A DNA stretch of 64,000 nt from Ehretia macrophylla (lineage: Eukaryota; Streptophyta; Magnoliopsida; Boraginales; Ehretiaceae): NCBI GenBank assembly GCA_037974665.1, contig CM075772.1, positions 35,007,052 to 35,071,051 of the forward strand, given 5' to 3'. Under the pieces are notes generated by a model. The model was not told the DNA's origin. It searched no databases and saw only the letters and a list, made by a program, of their open reading frames with translations. Made by a program: the position numbers and the translations under genes. Shown one piece after another: positions 22,901 through 35,866 of the stretch (position 1 is the stretch's first letter; every line of letters starts with the position of its first letter).

Positions 22901-25087
22901 GCATTACGTTGTACTTGTCTTTCATATGATATAGTTGCATACATGTTTTAACTCGTGAGTGACCTTTTAATGTCTAGGGTGGTTGTAAGAATTTTCGGAA
23001 ATAGAGATAGGCCATGATTTTGAATTATTATTATTCTAGAAGTTTATCAGTTAGATTTTAATTGTTATGTTTATGGATTTTAGTTTCGGCTTAGTGGAAT
23101 GATCTTGATGTTCCTTTAGCGAGAATGAAGTTGTTCGAGGAAAATAGCAATGTATCTTGATGATTATAATTACTTTTGTTGCCATGTTTAACTTGTTATT
23201 ACTTGGAGATGAATCATAAGTTGAGGTTTCCGTGAGGCTGTGATTAGACACTTTTGGAGTCTCAACTCAGATTATACTTTCTTGAGGTTATTTTAGAATG
23301 AATTTATTTGAGGAATTAGTGATGTATATTTGTGAATGGAATGAAGTGTGGTATAACATGTGAATATTTCTACTATTTGGGATTGCTATATTATTAATGG
23401 ATATTTTGGAGTTTTGATCTTTAAACCTTGGAGACAATTGGAGTGATTCCTGACTAAAGTTACTTTATTCGAGGATGTAATTGTTGGGAGATAGAATTAT
23501 TTGAGGAAATAAGAATGCATTTTGGTGACTGAACATTTACTTGCCTACATCAAGCTTTTGAGTTCTAGGTGGTATGACTTTCTAAATTGTTGATTGAGGA
23601 TTCACTAGTGTTATAATGGGTTAGTATGAATCTGTATTGTGTTATCAGATTTTGGAGTCCTCATTAGTTAATCTGGTTGGGTAATCAGTGATTTATCTTG
23701 TTTAGTGATTGGTCTAGTACGGAATGTAAAATTTTGGAGTGATTTATCTTGTTTGGTGATTGTTATGACTCCTTAGGTTCTCTAGATCTCCTTAGTGTCT
23801 TGTTTTGGAGGAAGATAGATTGTAGGATTTGATTTGTTGGTGTTTAAGTGTGTAGGTGGGACACCCTTCTTGTACTTCATAATTCTATCAGTCTTATTAT
23901 TATCTTTTACTCTATTCTCACTTATTTGAGAGAGAGTTACACTTTTCTAGCATATCAATTGTTTCTTGAAAGTTTTGCTTATTGGATTAATGGATCCTAT
24001 ACTCATTTGACATTGTTTCCATTCTTAACATTCATATTTGCTTCTTATAGCAATGTCGCTTATTGGAGTTAAGGTTTGAGACTTCTATATTTCATTCTAT
24101 ATCTCTAGCCATTCGTTTCAATATTTCATTTCATCCTATTACTATTCATTTGAAAGTAATTTTTCCTTTGGTATACCATTTTACTTATTCGAATTTCACT
24201 TGCTTGATGTACTCCCTACCTAAGTACATCATTGTCATTCTTGTTGATCCTTGTTAATCCTATTGTTTCATTATTAAATCTTGAGTCATTACTTTGCTTG
24301 TAATTGCTCATTCAATATACTCGGCATTGTCCTTCTTATTAATACTTCTTTGGTTATTGCGTGCTAAGATACTCATTATCTTGACACTCATATTTTATAT
24401 TGAATTAATCATCTCTTATCTCTTAATTTTATTTCACCTCAAGTACAACTTACTTGTTGGTTCTTTGAACAATCATCGAGAATTGAAATATCTACTTGTT
24501 CAGGAATTTTTGTTCAACATACTCAGCACTGTTTTGACTCGCCATTATCCTTTGTTCGTACTTATTTAACTAAAAGGTGCTGAGACATTTCTTATCTTAG
24601 TTATCATGCTTTCTTATTAAACTATTAGTCTCTTGATTCTCTAACTTGTTTGACATCTTGCACCTTGATTGTTGGCTCAAATATGACTTTCCATATTCTT
24701 AATTCCTTGTAAATTTCATAAGAGCCATATTCTGACCAATGTCACTTTTGAGATATTTCCTTGATCAGTAATCATTCATGTTATCGTGATTGAGTTTTTA
24801 AACCCTCGGGGTGTTCATAGAGCTCTTTAGTGTAGTAGGGGATGATTGATAATTAGTGGTGTCATGCTAAGACTTTGGAGTTGTGATTCATTTCATATGC
24901 AATATGATATTAGGTGGGAGAGAATTATGAATTGAAGATTGTCTTGGAATTATGATCATCAACTTGCAGTCAACAGAGGTTGTTCTTTTGAGGTCTTTGG
25001 TTAGGTGTCATCCTAGGAGATAAATAAGAACTAAGAGAAGTATTATTAAGTGTAACGATTGAGGATTTAATTGTCTATCAGTTCGAG

Positions 25088-25123
25088 AATTGCGCGGACG
25101 CAATTGTTTTAAGGAGGGGAGAA
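25088..25123 (+). promoter_or_regulatory. Hairpin and polypurine tract of F
   Basis: AATTGCG, loop CGGA, CGCAATT, then GTTTTAAGGAGGGGAGAA, immediately followed by the 3' LTR. Confidence 0.8.
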
Positions 25124-27569
25124 TGTGAAACCCCACTTTCTTGCTTATCTCGATTTACGTGCTTTGTCTCGTTTTGCGTGCATATGACCTGTTTATGTGC
25201 TATAGGACCTAGAAAGTTATAATTTTGATGTCAATACTTCTAATACGTGCTAAATGTGCATTCATGAAATTTTCATCAAAAACGGGATCAGAAATTTTAT
25301 CGTCGATTTTCAGTGAATAGTGTTTTCGAAACACGTCCGCTATAATTTTGAAACTGGTCTTTTTAACCCTTCTAGACCTAGTCCACGGACTTTAATAGAC
25401 CTGTGTTTGATGAAAATGGTTTTAAAATCGGCTTAAGAATTTATTAGGGTTTTTACACCGACTTTTGCGAAAATCGAGTTTTAAGCCGACTCGGGTGGAA
25501 TTCTTTGAATGTAAAACTTCTTGTCACCTAAAAATAATCCACTTAAGATATTTTGGGGGTTGCATAATTATTTTTAACTTGGTGAGCACTAAAATGCAAT
25601 TAAAGTCATTAAAAACACAAAAATACCTATTAAAACTAACTTTGACTTTGCATTTTTTTAATTGACCAAGCTTTTTATTATATAATGTCATCAACACACA
25701 CTCACACAACACAAAACACACTCCACAAACACACACATGGCCGAGAGAAAGAGGAGAGAAAAAGAAAGAGAATTTCAAAGCTTTTCAATCCAATTTTTCA
25801 AAGAAAAACCTAGTTTTTGTCCGTGAAACTTCGCACCGAGTTGGATTCCGCTTGTTGGGCACGCATAGCACGCATTCCTAGGCTTATATCGCATCTAAGG
25901 TGAGAGAAAAATTCTAGATCTCAAAATGTCATTTTTGTGTTTTTGCGTATAAATGAAGATTGAACCGTTAGAATTGTAATCTGATGTTAGATTATTGCTC
26001 CTTGCATGCTAGGGATCATTATATACTAATACTACGAATTTCTGTCGGATGTAGCATAATTTTTATTTTTCGGGTATTTAATTTTGATTAAAATGTTCAA
26101 AGTTGAATTAAATGAGTTGTGTTGATCGAAATCGATTGCCGTCGATTTCTAAATACTTGATAATTATGTGTTAGCGCTGCTGTAATGCCGAATTTTCGAT
26201 TACATTGTTCGTGTGAAAATCCGGAAAATCCAGCCAAGATATCTTAGGGTTTTAGGGTTATCGGGCATGATTTGGAGGTGTTATGGTGGATTTCCGAGAG
26301 GGCTAATGTAGTAGGTTGAATGGGTGAGTGATAGGAACTGATTTGGCAATGTTTGGATTAGTAGATTGTAAGTTATGAATTTTAGAAGTTTAGGTTGTCA
26401 TTCTTTAATTTCTTGAACGATGCCTTAGATGGTTGGGTAGTGTTCGAGTGATGAATGGTGAGTCGTTGTTGAGTAATTTAGGGTTTAATTATGTATATTA
26501 TGCATGTCCGGTTAGATGACCTACTTTGTCATCTAACTACGTTGTTTGTTGTTTAATTTAATATTGATGTTATATTGATGTTATTGATTGATTATTATTG
26601 AATGCGGGAATCGGGCACTCTTGTTGCTGATCTCCCAATTGATTGATTGATTTATGCTTGCATGATGATTGATGAATATGGAGTCTTGGTATGTGTGTGC
26701 CACCTCTCGGGCAGCGTCGGGCTGTCGGGTTGATAACGGCATGACTGCCATAGGCTACCCCCAGCTCGCATGACGGAGATGTCATGGAGGGAAGGGGCTA
26801 GTGAGGCACCTCGGGGGCGTGAGTAATGGGGAGTTATAAGAAGAACGGTTGAGATCGTGATGGCGTTTGGAGTTACACCAAATAGAGTATCCTTATTGAT
26901 TGGTTATATAGTTATGTGATGATAGCTTTATTTATGTTATTATTGTTGTTGTGTGTTTACTTGCTCAAAGGACTAAATCCAAGGAGCATAGTGAATCCTG
27001 TCGAGATCTCTCGGATCCTCACTGGGCTTATTTATATAAGCTCACTCTCTATTAATGCATGCTTACAGGTGTTGCAGAGCCGGATTACGGGTATGTGCCT
27101 CCTGAAGAGGAGAATGTGGAAAATGTGCTTTACGTGGACGAGTCATATGTTCCCGAGTCTTATCCATGATTATATGTTGTTTAATGTCATGTATATTAGC
27201 TTAATAGACTTTTATATGCTTTGTGGTTCTTATTGTAATAGATGTTGGAAGATGATGATCCAAATGGTGTTAACTTAGTGGCTTTCTTTTGTCTACGGTT
27301 AAGTTGTAAATATGTCTCAACTTATTTTTGAAATGTATGATAAGGTTGAGGTATTGTATGTTATGTTGGAACGGAGGCGTATAACGAGGATGGTTTATTG
27401 TATATTATGATTGTGTTGTATGTTGTTGTTTGAATTAAGGAGTTGCTGGATGTTTAATGTTATTAATGAGGTTGGTTTGGAACCTCGGTGTCCTATTTAC
27501 TGTCGTTATACTGCCGAAATCCCGTTGCGTCCTGACTGATTGTAAGAGGGGTTGAGTTGGGGCGTGACA
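25124..27569 (+). mobile_element. F 3' LTR
   Basis: 2446 bp, same ends as the 5' copy and differing at about 17 sites. It is followed by the second ctatc target copy and the continuation of the C1 LTR. Confidence 0.92.
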
Positions 27570-27940
27570 CTATCTCTTTTCATCCTTGACAAAAACATTC
27601 ATGCTAGGCAATTAAACTATACTAACCCATTGCATAAAATAGACTATCATACCATTCTAATTCTTTTCCTTTGGACAATACAAACATGCAATGAAGTTAA
27701 ACTATACTAACTAAATACATAAACCAGCTTATCATTCTACCTCAATTACCTAATTAAATTTAAGTTACATTATTCTAATATTAAATACATACATTACATG
27801 AAAGCATACATCTTTACAACTTCAACAACTCAAGCCACATAGGCACGCAAGACAACTCTTCAAGCACGAACTTTCACGAAATCACGAACTTTCCAGCCAA
27901 CATAGCAATTTCCTGAAATGTGGTGGTGAGGAGTGAGTAT
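27570..27940 (-). mobile_element. C1 5' LTR, segment 2
   Basis: Continues the LTR after F (matches about 15336-15700 of the 3' LTR) and is cut again after agtat (27936-27940) by TRIM G. Confidence 0.88.
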
Positions 27941-28154
27941 TGTAACGACCCGACTCCCCACGCAAAGTCTCACCGAGCCGCCACTACCCAGGAATTGTCC
28001 GCTATTGGCAGTCCCTGGCCCGCAGGCATAGGTCCCTCACGGTTTTTTCCTCTTGAGAATCTCTTCTCAAAAGGCGCCTGGGCTGATATAAGAGACAAGC
28101 TCTTATATCGAGCTCTCTCACTTCCAAGACTTCCGATGTGGGATTGTGTAACCA
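27941..28154 (-). mobile_element. TRIM G 3' LTR
   Basis: 214 bp from TGTAACGACCC to GTGTAACCA. It differs from the right copy by a 12-bp deletion near the start and by substitutions. It contains a perfect 10-bp inverted repeat, GATATAAGAG/CTCTTATATC, with a 5-nt loop, placing a TATA-like core on each strand. The plus-strand frame covering it (27920-28171) is incidental. Confidence 0.85.
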
Positions 28155-28227
28155 GATTCCACCCCCCTTAAGAGGCCCCGCGCCCTCGCGGGCACGAGCA
28201 CAAGGGAAGACTGGCTCTGATACCACC
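28155..28227 (-). mobile_element. TRIM G interior with polypurine tract and primer site
   Basis: 73 bp. In sense: primer site TGGTATCAGAGC, a GC-rich hairpin GTGCCC-GCGA-GGGCGC with a GNRA-type loop, then AAGGGGGGTGGA as polypurine tract. It cannot code for anything, as expected for a TRIM of about 0.5 kb. Confidence 0.8.
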
Positions 28228-30987
28228 TGTGACACCCCGATCCCTCTCGAGACCGGGAGTTCTAACAATCAATTTATTCACAACCCAAATCCAAACCCGG
28301 GCATAATTTTCAGGGAAAACGGACGGAGTCTCGCTTGTTTCTAGGCGAGATGTAAAACATGCGACAGCATATAAGTGAACCAAAACCATGTCCAAACATT
28401 GAACCACCTCAAGGCCATCTGAGCCTTCGTTCACAACAAGAAAATCCCAAGTAAATATACATTCAAGCTTAGCAATTAAACTACACCAACCTATTTCATA
28501 AGCTAGACTATCATACATTTCTATCTCTTTTCCTTTGTCATCACAAATATACATTGAAGTTAAGCTACATTAACTAAATGCATAATCTAATAAAACTTAA
28601 ATTACATCCCCTTTAACATTAAATACATTTAATACATAAAAACATACAACTTTACAACTTTGACAACTCAAGTCACATAGGCACGCAGGACAACTCTTCA
28701 AGCACTGACTTTCACAAAAACATGAACTTTCCAGCTAACATGGTATTTCCTGAAATGTGGTACATAACACGTATACTCAGTGAGGGCGAGACATATATCG
28801 AATTGGAGAGAAAGAAAGTCGTGCAATGCAAATAAGACATTTAAGCAATATAACTGATAAATAAGCAACCAAGACAAACAATCAATACAATAAGCAATTA
28901 TTGAAAGCATTAACACAACCATTCAAAGCTATACCACACTCTGAAGGCTATGGTTCACTCTTACGAGCAATATACCATTTCACGAGCGATACATCAATCT
29001 CGAGCTTGATGTTGACAACGATGACAATAAGCGCGCATCCACCTTATAACACTAGTTTGGAATACCCCGGAAGTATCCATCAATCTACAACCCAAATCTC
29101 CTTGGGAGGCAACCCAAGCGAGAAAAGGGAATAGCAGCGGAGCTAGAGCAACCAACACTGGCAACCCGAGGCTACCCAGAGAGGCCCATCACTCAAGCGC
29201 GAGATACTATGCAATGCAAGACTTGATACAAGGCAATAAATGAGCGATAGCACAACAATACAAACTAGTGACAACAAACGATATAGCAAGCAATCACAAC
29301 CAATACTAACATTCAACTAACTTTTCAAGCATAACAAGCAATAATAAGCCACAATAACACCAATTAAACAAGTATATCAAGCAACCCTAAGCATTCTATA
29401 GGCATAATATCAAGATAACAAGTAAAATCACAAATCGGCCCCAACTATCAAAACACTACCATTTCCAAACGAGCCACGAGTTCTGGAAACCGACTTCGCC
29501 AATTCTCCTAGGTCACCATAAGGCACGTCTAAGGACCCCGAAATCCTACTTTACACTAGAATTCACGCAAAGTCCCGATTTTCCCCTTTGCTCGTTTGAA
29601 CTACAATTATACCAACCAAACACCCAACCAACGCCATAATTGCACCAAAATTGCTTCCATGGCCTCCCGAAACAATGCCAACACGTAAAACGAGAAAATG
29701 CCAAACTCAACCTAAACGACCCCGACTTTCACTAAGATGTTTTTCTCCATTTTTCCATTACACATTCCAATTAAACCACACATTTAGGCATTCTAGCATA
29801 TCTAGCATCTTCCTACATCAACAAAATGCGAAACCGAGCAACTCCATAGAAGCGGGGCTTTACTATTCACACTTTTCTATTCATTAATCAATTTAAATTG
29901 CAATTTCGATTTTCAACCGCAGAAAATGCTAAAAAACTATAAATACATGTTCTACAATCAACAAGGAACATTCTTTAAGCAACAAAATGATTAAAACAAC
30001 AATCTACGCATAAGTTCTAAAAATTAAAGTTTAGACATACATTTTTCAAATGCGCAAATAACGATGAAACCCTCACCTTAGACGCTCCTAGACGCTAGGA
30101 AAACCTTGTAGGACGCCTCGGAAACCACCCCGTGCAAGCTCACGCGAAGAATCGAAGATTTGAATTTGAAATCTTTTTTTTTCTTCTCCTCCATGTTCGG
30201 CTAGCCCTTGTTCTTTTTTCTGATTTTGTGTTGTTTTGCTTTCTATTTTATGCTTATATAAAAAGATGACAAAGGTCAAATGGTCAAGGCTTGGTCAACC
30301 CACTTAAAAATTGGTCAAATAAGCTTGTTTTATGTGTTTTAAAGCTAAAATAATTAACATAAATCCAATTCTAGTTAAATACAACTTAAAACACTAAAAT
30401 TAAATCACTAAATACTAGTTTTCACTATTTGTTGAGGACTAGAATTCATTTCCTAACTTTCGCTCTCGAAATGCTATGCACGTTGCGACGACAAAGAAGT
30501 AACAATTAAATCTCAAAGAATCTAAGAAATATATCATTTTTTGACAGCATCAAAGTTTAAAATTTACTCTGGCTCGGAGCTACTTTCCTCATTTATTTGA
30601 AAACCGAGTGATTTTAATGCAAGACAACCAAAACCGATTATTAAAATAACCAAAACAATCAAGGTAATCAATATTCATCTAAATTAATTAATTTAACCAT
30701 TTCTAGAACATTTTAAAGAATTATGAAGTCAATATTAAGATACAAATGAAAGTTAATATAACACGTAGTCAAATACAATTAAACACTAACATTTAAGGTA
30801 ACATTTAATTAATCACAAGAAAAGAATTTCAATTACTATAATTATTAGAAATAGGTAATAATTTTTTAATTATTCAATACACAACTACGAAATGTTTCCA
30901 AGAGAAATATTAAAATAGTGCAAATTGGTTGATTTAACTAATTAAACATTTAATCAAATGCAGTCAAGTGCTATTAAATGCATGCCT
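28228..30987 (-). mobile_element. C2 LTR-A (last about 17 bp missing at the LTR-LTR junction)
   Basis: Family C LTR starting TGTGACACCCCG at the first primer site. It stops after GCATGCC plus one extra T, lacking GGGTTCGGGTTATCACA, and joins LTR-B at once. It differs from LTR-B by only a few percent. Splice-donor-like motif at 30072-30080. Confidence 0.85.
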
Positions 30988-33779
30988 TGTAACACCCCAA
31001 TCCTTCTCGAGACCGGGAGTTCTAACAATCAATCTATTCACAACCCAAACCAAAACCCGGGCATAATTTTCAAGGAAAACGGACGGAGTCTCGCTTGTTT
31101 CTAGGCGAAATGTAAAACCTGCGACAGCATATAAGTGGACCAATATATGTCCAAACATTCAACCACCTCAAGGCCATCCGAGCCTTGGTTCACAACAAGC
31201 AAATCACAAGTAAATATACATTCAAGCTTAGCAATTAAACTACACCAACCTATTTCATAAGCTAGACTATCATACCTTTCTATCTCTTTTCCTTTGTCAT
31301 TACAAATATACATTGAAGTTAAGCTACATTAACTAAATGCATAATCTAATAAAACTTAAATTACATCCCCTTTAACATTAAATACATATAATACATAAAA
31401 ACATACAACTTTACAACTTTGACAACTCAAGTCACATAGGCACGCAGGACAACTCTTCAAGCACGGACTTTCACGAAATCACGAACTTTCCAGCTAACAT
31501 GGCATTTCCTGAAATGTGGTGGTGAGGAGTGAGTATACACAACACGTATACTCAGTGAGGGCGAGACAGATATCGAATTGGAGAGAAAGAAAGTCGTGCA
31601 ATGCAAATAAGACAGTTAAGCAATATAACTGATAAATAAGCAACCAAGACAAACAATCAATACAATAAGCAATTATTGAAAGCATTAACACAACCATTCA
31701 AAGCTATACCACACTCTGAAGGCTATGGTTCACTCTTACGAGCAATATACCATTTCACGAGCGATACATCAATCTCGAGCTTGATGTTGACAACGATGAC
31801 AATAAGCGCGCATCCACCTTATAACACCAGTTTGGAATACCCCGGAAGTATCCATCAATCTACAACCCAAATCTCCTTGGGAGGCAACCCAAGCGAGAAA
31901 AGGGAATAGCAGCGGAGCTAGAGCAACCAACACTGGCAACCCGAGTCTACCTAGAGAGGCCCATCACTCACGCGCGAGACACTATGCAATACAAGACTCG
32001 ATACAAGGCAATAAACGAGCGATAGCACAACAATACAAACTAGTGACAACAAACGAGATAACAAGCAATCACAATCAATAATAGCATTCAACTAACTTTT
32101 CAAGCATAACAAGCAATAATAAGCAACAATAACACCAATTAAACAAGTATATCAAGCAACCCTAAGCATTCTATAGGCATAATATCAAGATAACAAGCAA
32201 AATCACAAATCGGCCCCAACTATCAAAACACTACCATTTCCAAACGAGCCACGAGTTCTGGAAACCGACTTCGCCAATCCTTCTAGGTCACCATAAGGCA
32301 CGTCTAAGGACCCCGAAACCCTACTTTACCCTAGAATTCACGCAAAGTCTCGATTTTCCCCTTTGCTCGTTTGAACTACAACTATACCAACCAAACACCC
32401 AACCAACGCCATAATCGCACCAAAAGTGCTTCCATGGCCTCCCGAAACAATGCCAACACGTAAAATGAGAAAATGCCAAACTCAACCTAAACAACCCTGA
32501 CTTTCACTAAGCCTTTTTTCTCCGTTTTTCCATTACACATTCCAATTAAACCACACATTTAGGCATTCTAGCATATCTAGCATCTTCCTAGATCAACAGA
32601 ACGCGAAACGGAGCAACTTCATCGAAACGGGGGTTTACTATTCACAATTTACTATTCATTAATCAATTTAAATTGCAATTTCGATTTTCAACCGCAGAAA
32701 ATGCTAAAAAGCTATAAATACATGTTCTACAATCAACAAGGAACATTCTTTAAGCAACAAAAAGATTAAAACAACAATCTATGCATAAGTTCTAAAAATT
32801 AAAGTTTAGACATACATTTTTCAAATGCGCAAATAACGATAAAACCCTCACCTTAGACGCTCCTAGACACTAGGAAAACCTTGTAGGACGCCTCGGAAAC
32901 CACCCTGTGCAAGCTCAAGCGAAGAATCGAAGATTTGAATTTGAAATCTTTTTTTTTCTTCTCCTCCATGTTCGGCCAGCCCTTGTTCTTTTTTTTCTGA
33001 ATTTGTGTTGTTTTGCTTTCTATTTTATGCTTATATAAAAAGATGACAAAGGTCAAATGGTCAAGGCTTGGTCAACCCACTTAAAAATTGGTCAAATAAG
33101 CTTGTTTTATGTGTTTTAAAGCTAAAATAATTAACATAAATCCAATTCTAGTTAAATACAACTTAAAACACTAAAATTAAATCACTAAATACTAGTTTTC
33201 ACTATTTGTTGAGGACTAGAATTCATTTCCTAACTTTCGCTCTCGAAATGCTATGCATATTGCGACGACAAAGAAGTAACAATTAAATCTTAAAGAATCT
33301 AAGAAATATATCATTTTTTGAAAGCATCATAGTTAAAATTTACTCCGGCTCGGAGCTACTTTCCTCATTTATTTGAAAACCGAGTGATTTTAATGCAAGA
33401 CAACCAAAACCGATTATTAAAATAACCAAAACAATCAAGGTAATCAATATTCATCTAAATTAATTAATTTAACCATTTCTAGAACATTTTAAAGAATTAT
33501 GAAGTCAATATTAAGATACAAATGAAAGTTAATATAACACGTAGTCAAATACAATTAAACACTAACATTTAAGGTAACACTTAATTAATCACAAGAAAAG
33601 AATTTCAATTACTATAATTATTAGAAATAGGTAATAATCTTTTAATTATTCAATACACAACTACGAAATGCTTCCAAGAGAAATATTAAAATAGTGCAAA
33701 TTGGTTGATTTAACTAATTAAACATTTAATCAAATGCAGTCAAGTGCTATTAAATGCATGCCGGGTTCGGGTTATCACA
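30988..33779 (-). mobile_element. C2 LTR-B
   Basis: 2792 bp with both ends intact, TGTAACACCCC to GGTTATCACA, followed by polypurine tract and interior. The 77-codon frame at 31676-31909 is identical to the one at 28901-29134, which reflects LTR duplication and not a gene. Confidence 0.88.
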
Positions 33780-35639
33780 TCCTTCCCCCCTTAAAACAAT
33801 TGCGTCCTCGCAATTCTTCTTCCAATAGAACTCAGCATCATCTGAAATCCAATTCTGACTAATCTTCATTAGCTACTGAACAAGTATTTCATCAAGATGA
33901 CCAATAGGAAAGTTCAAGTAGAAATGCCAAGCGGTAACACCAAATAAAGGCTCAAAGGTAGATACCGTACAAGAATCCCGTTGACACGAATACCGAAGAA
34001 GAATAAATTCCAACCAGAAACGCCGAGATAATACCAATAAAGACTATAGCAAAGATACTGTAGATGTCATTAATACCACACAATAGCGACAAGAAGAATA
34101 CCCCACGCACGAATCTCCAATAGAAGTCTAACTTTTACTGCCCGAGAATCCCCAAGCAAAAAGCCAAATAAAGGCCCAATCAAGGGTTCCATCTAGAGGT
34201 CCAAAGAATTACCCCGCTGGTCATGAATTTCATAGAAGAATTCCCTGTTAAGAGTGCTGAAGAAAAATACTAAGAACCCAATCAAATATATTTCAAAGGT
34301 CCAAAGAAGCCTTCCAAATAAAAACCCCATGGAACAACCAATTAGATTCCGAGTTTTACTATCAAATGCTGAGAGGGATGACAAAGAAAATAACAGAGAA
34401 AATATAATGTGCCCAATAAGACAACCAAGTTGAATAACAAACATAGCTTCCCAGATGGATGAAAACTCCAAGGATAAACACCGAACTGGTGAACAATATA
34501 CCGAAACCAAACTCTGAGGCCTCTTCACTGTTTACCAAGTGAGAACTTCATACAACCTTGCTAATAAGGAAAATACCAATAGAACCCCCAATAAGAATTT
34601 CAAAGAATACCATAAGTAGTATTATACAATAAGTCTGATAGGAACTCCAAGTACCAAACCTACTAAGGAACACTGAAGAAGATATCCGAAACAATGCTCC
34701 AATAAGAAAGTAGCCAAGTTTGCCCAATAAGTAAATACTAAATAATTGGCCACTGAGAATTTCATAAAATACCATTGAAGAATTTCCAATCAGGAATATC
34801 AGTATCACACCATTAAAGACCGAGACACATATGCCATAGATAATACCATACAGTAAGTCCGATTGAGATCCCAATAGCCAAGTCCACCGAGAAGTGCCAA
34901 CAAAAGATTCCAAAAAATACCCAATAAGAAAACCAAATAATGCTCTCCAATGAACAGCCAAATAAAACCTTAAAAGAAAACTACTCTTTCTCAGCTGTTA
35001 AGCACAGAAGAGGACCATACAGATTCGCCAATAACCGAGCTCCAAAAGCAAACACCAATTCCCAAATATAGGCTAGTCAAATGCCATTCATTTCCTACCA
35101 ATCCATACACTTTGAGAGGCTAGCTGTGAACCACTTTCTTCAGGGGAGGAAGAGGACTTATTTACCATTTCCATAGGACATGTATGAATGCCAATAAATC
35201 ACAATTATACACATGCCTTAAACTACTATGCAAGCAAGTTTACAAAAGAGTTTATTCAACAAAGTCACTCAAGCACGGCAATCAAGTCAAGCACAACATA
35301 ATCAATTCAAATCACGGCATAGCTAACTCAAGACATTCTATACACACATTGCAAGTAATACTTCAAACAAATAACAATTCACAAGGTTAATTCAATTCAC
35401 GATGCCAATTCAATAAGTCAATTCGATAGACAACTAGACATTTCACCTTACTTAGCACACAATTAACACATAACACATAACTATATCACATAGGAGCACA
35501 CATTCAAGTCAAGACACACAATCTCACATACAAGCATACACTTTCAAGACACACTTAACAAGCACACATTCAAGGATCACTACCCACCAGACCGAGGACC
35601 CTGTCCCGGCTTATGAGCTAAACACGCTCTGATACCACC
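33780..35639 (-). mobile_element. Interior of C2, non-autonomous
   Basis: 1860 bp, the same layout and nearly the same length as the C1 interior (1856 bp): polypurine tract and hairpin (33798-33815), T-rich zone, TG-rich zone, leader hairpin (35592-35609), primer site. Stop-poor minus frames at 34193-34528 and 34548-34961 correspond to those of C1 but are shifted by indels. Confidence 0.85.
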
Positions 35640-35866
35640 TGTAACGACCCGACTCCCCACGTGGAGCCCACGCAGAGTCTCACCGAGCCGCCACTACCCA
35701 GGAATTGTCCGCTATTGGCAGTCCCTGGCCCGCAGGCACAGGTCCCTCACGGTTTTGTCCTCTCGAGAATCTCTTCTCAAAAGGCGCCTGGGCTGATATA
35801 AGAGACAAGCTCTTATATCCAGCTCTCTCACTTCCAAGACTTCCGATGTGGGATTATGTTAACACA
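35640..35866 (-). mobile_element. TRIM G 5' LTR
   Basis: 227 bp from TGTAACGACC to TTAACACA. It lies directly against the primer site that belongs to the C2 interior, where a C LTR would be expected. It carries the same 10-bp inverted repeat around the TATA-like core. Confidence 0.85.

Larger units (their letters stand above)
22338..25123 (+). mobile_element. Interior of element F, non-coding
   Basis: In order: primer site (22345-22356), leader hairpin CCGGGG-TAT-CCTCGG (22373-22387), TG-rich repeats (22440-22900), AT-rich middle, a T-rich segment (23850-24600) with CTTATTGG-like units, hairpin (25088-25105) and polypurine tract. Plus-strand frames at 23848-24072, 24063-24257 and 24294-24569 are short, Leu/Ile/Phe-rich and resemble no family; they reflect T-rich DNA. 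The architecture matches C although most of the sequence does not. Confidence 0.85.
19892..27569 (+). mobile_element. Complete non-autonomous LTR element F (7678 bp)
   Basis: Two LTRs of identical length (2446 bp each) flank an interior of 2786 bp. Target duplication ctatc is perfect at both ends. Orientation is plus from the primer site at 22345 and the polypurine tract ending at 25123. By eye I count about 17 differences between the LTRs (about 0.7 percent), so it is a recent insertion, much younger than the C1 LTR it sits in. No gag-pol motif is found, so it is LARD-type. Confidence 0.92.
27941..35866 (-). mobile_element. Composite: TRIM G containing a two-LTR copy of C2
   Basis: Outer borders are the two G LTRs with perfect target duplication agtat (27936-27940 and 35867-35871). 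In plus order: G 3' LTR, polypurine tract, short G interior, primer site, C2 LTR-A, C2 LTR-B, C2 polypurine tract and interior, primer site, G 5' LTR. The primer site therefore appears twice, once joining G interior to a C LTR and once joining C interior to a G LTR. All parts point left. Confidence 0.88.

Noticed and set aside
20233..25778. Paired frames repeated in both F LTRs
   Set aside because: LTR duplication accounts for the repetition; no domain and no conservation beyond DNA identity.
27941..28154. Possible Cassandra-type TRIM carrying 5S rRNA sequence
   Set aside because: I looked for 5S-like internal promoter boxes in the G LTR and saw none.
30964..31313. Nested insertion of one C LTR in another at the LTR-LTR junction
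   Set aside because: No target duplication and the upstream LTR is complete except for its last 17 bp, so end joining fits better than insertion.
28901..31909. Identical 77-codon frames at 28901-29134 and 31676-31909
   Set aside because: Identity follows from tandem LTRs; the frame is not kept in other C LTRs.
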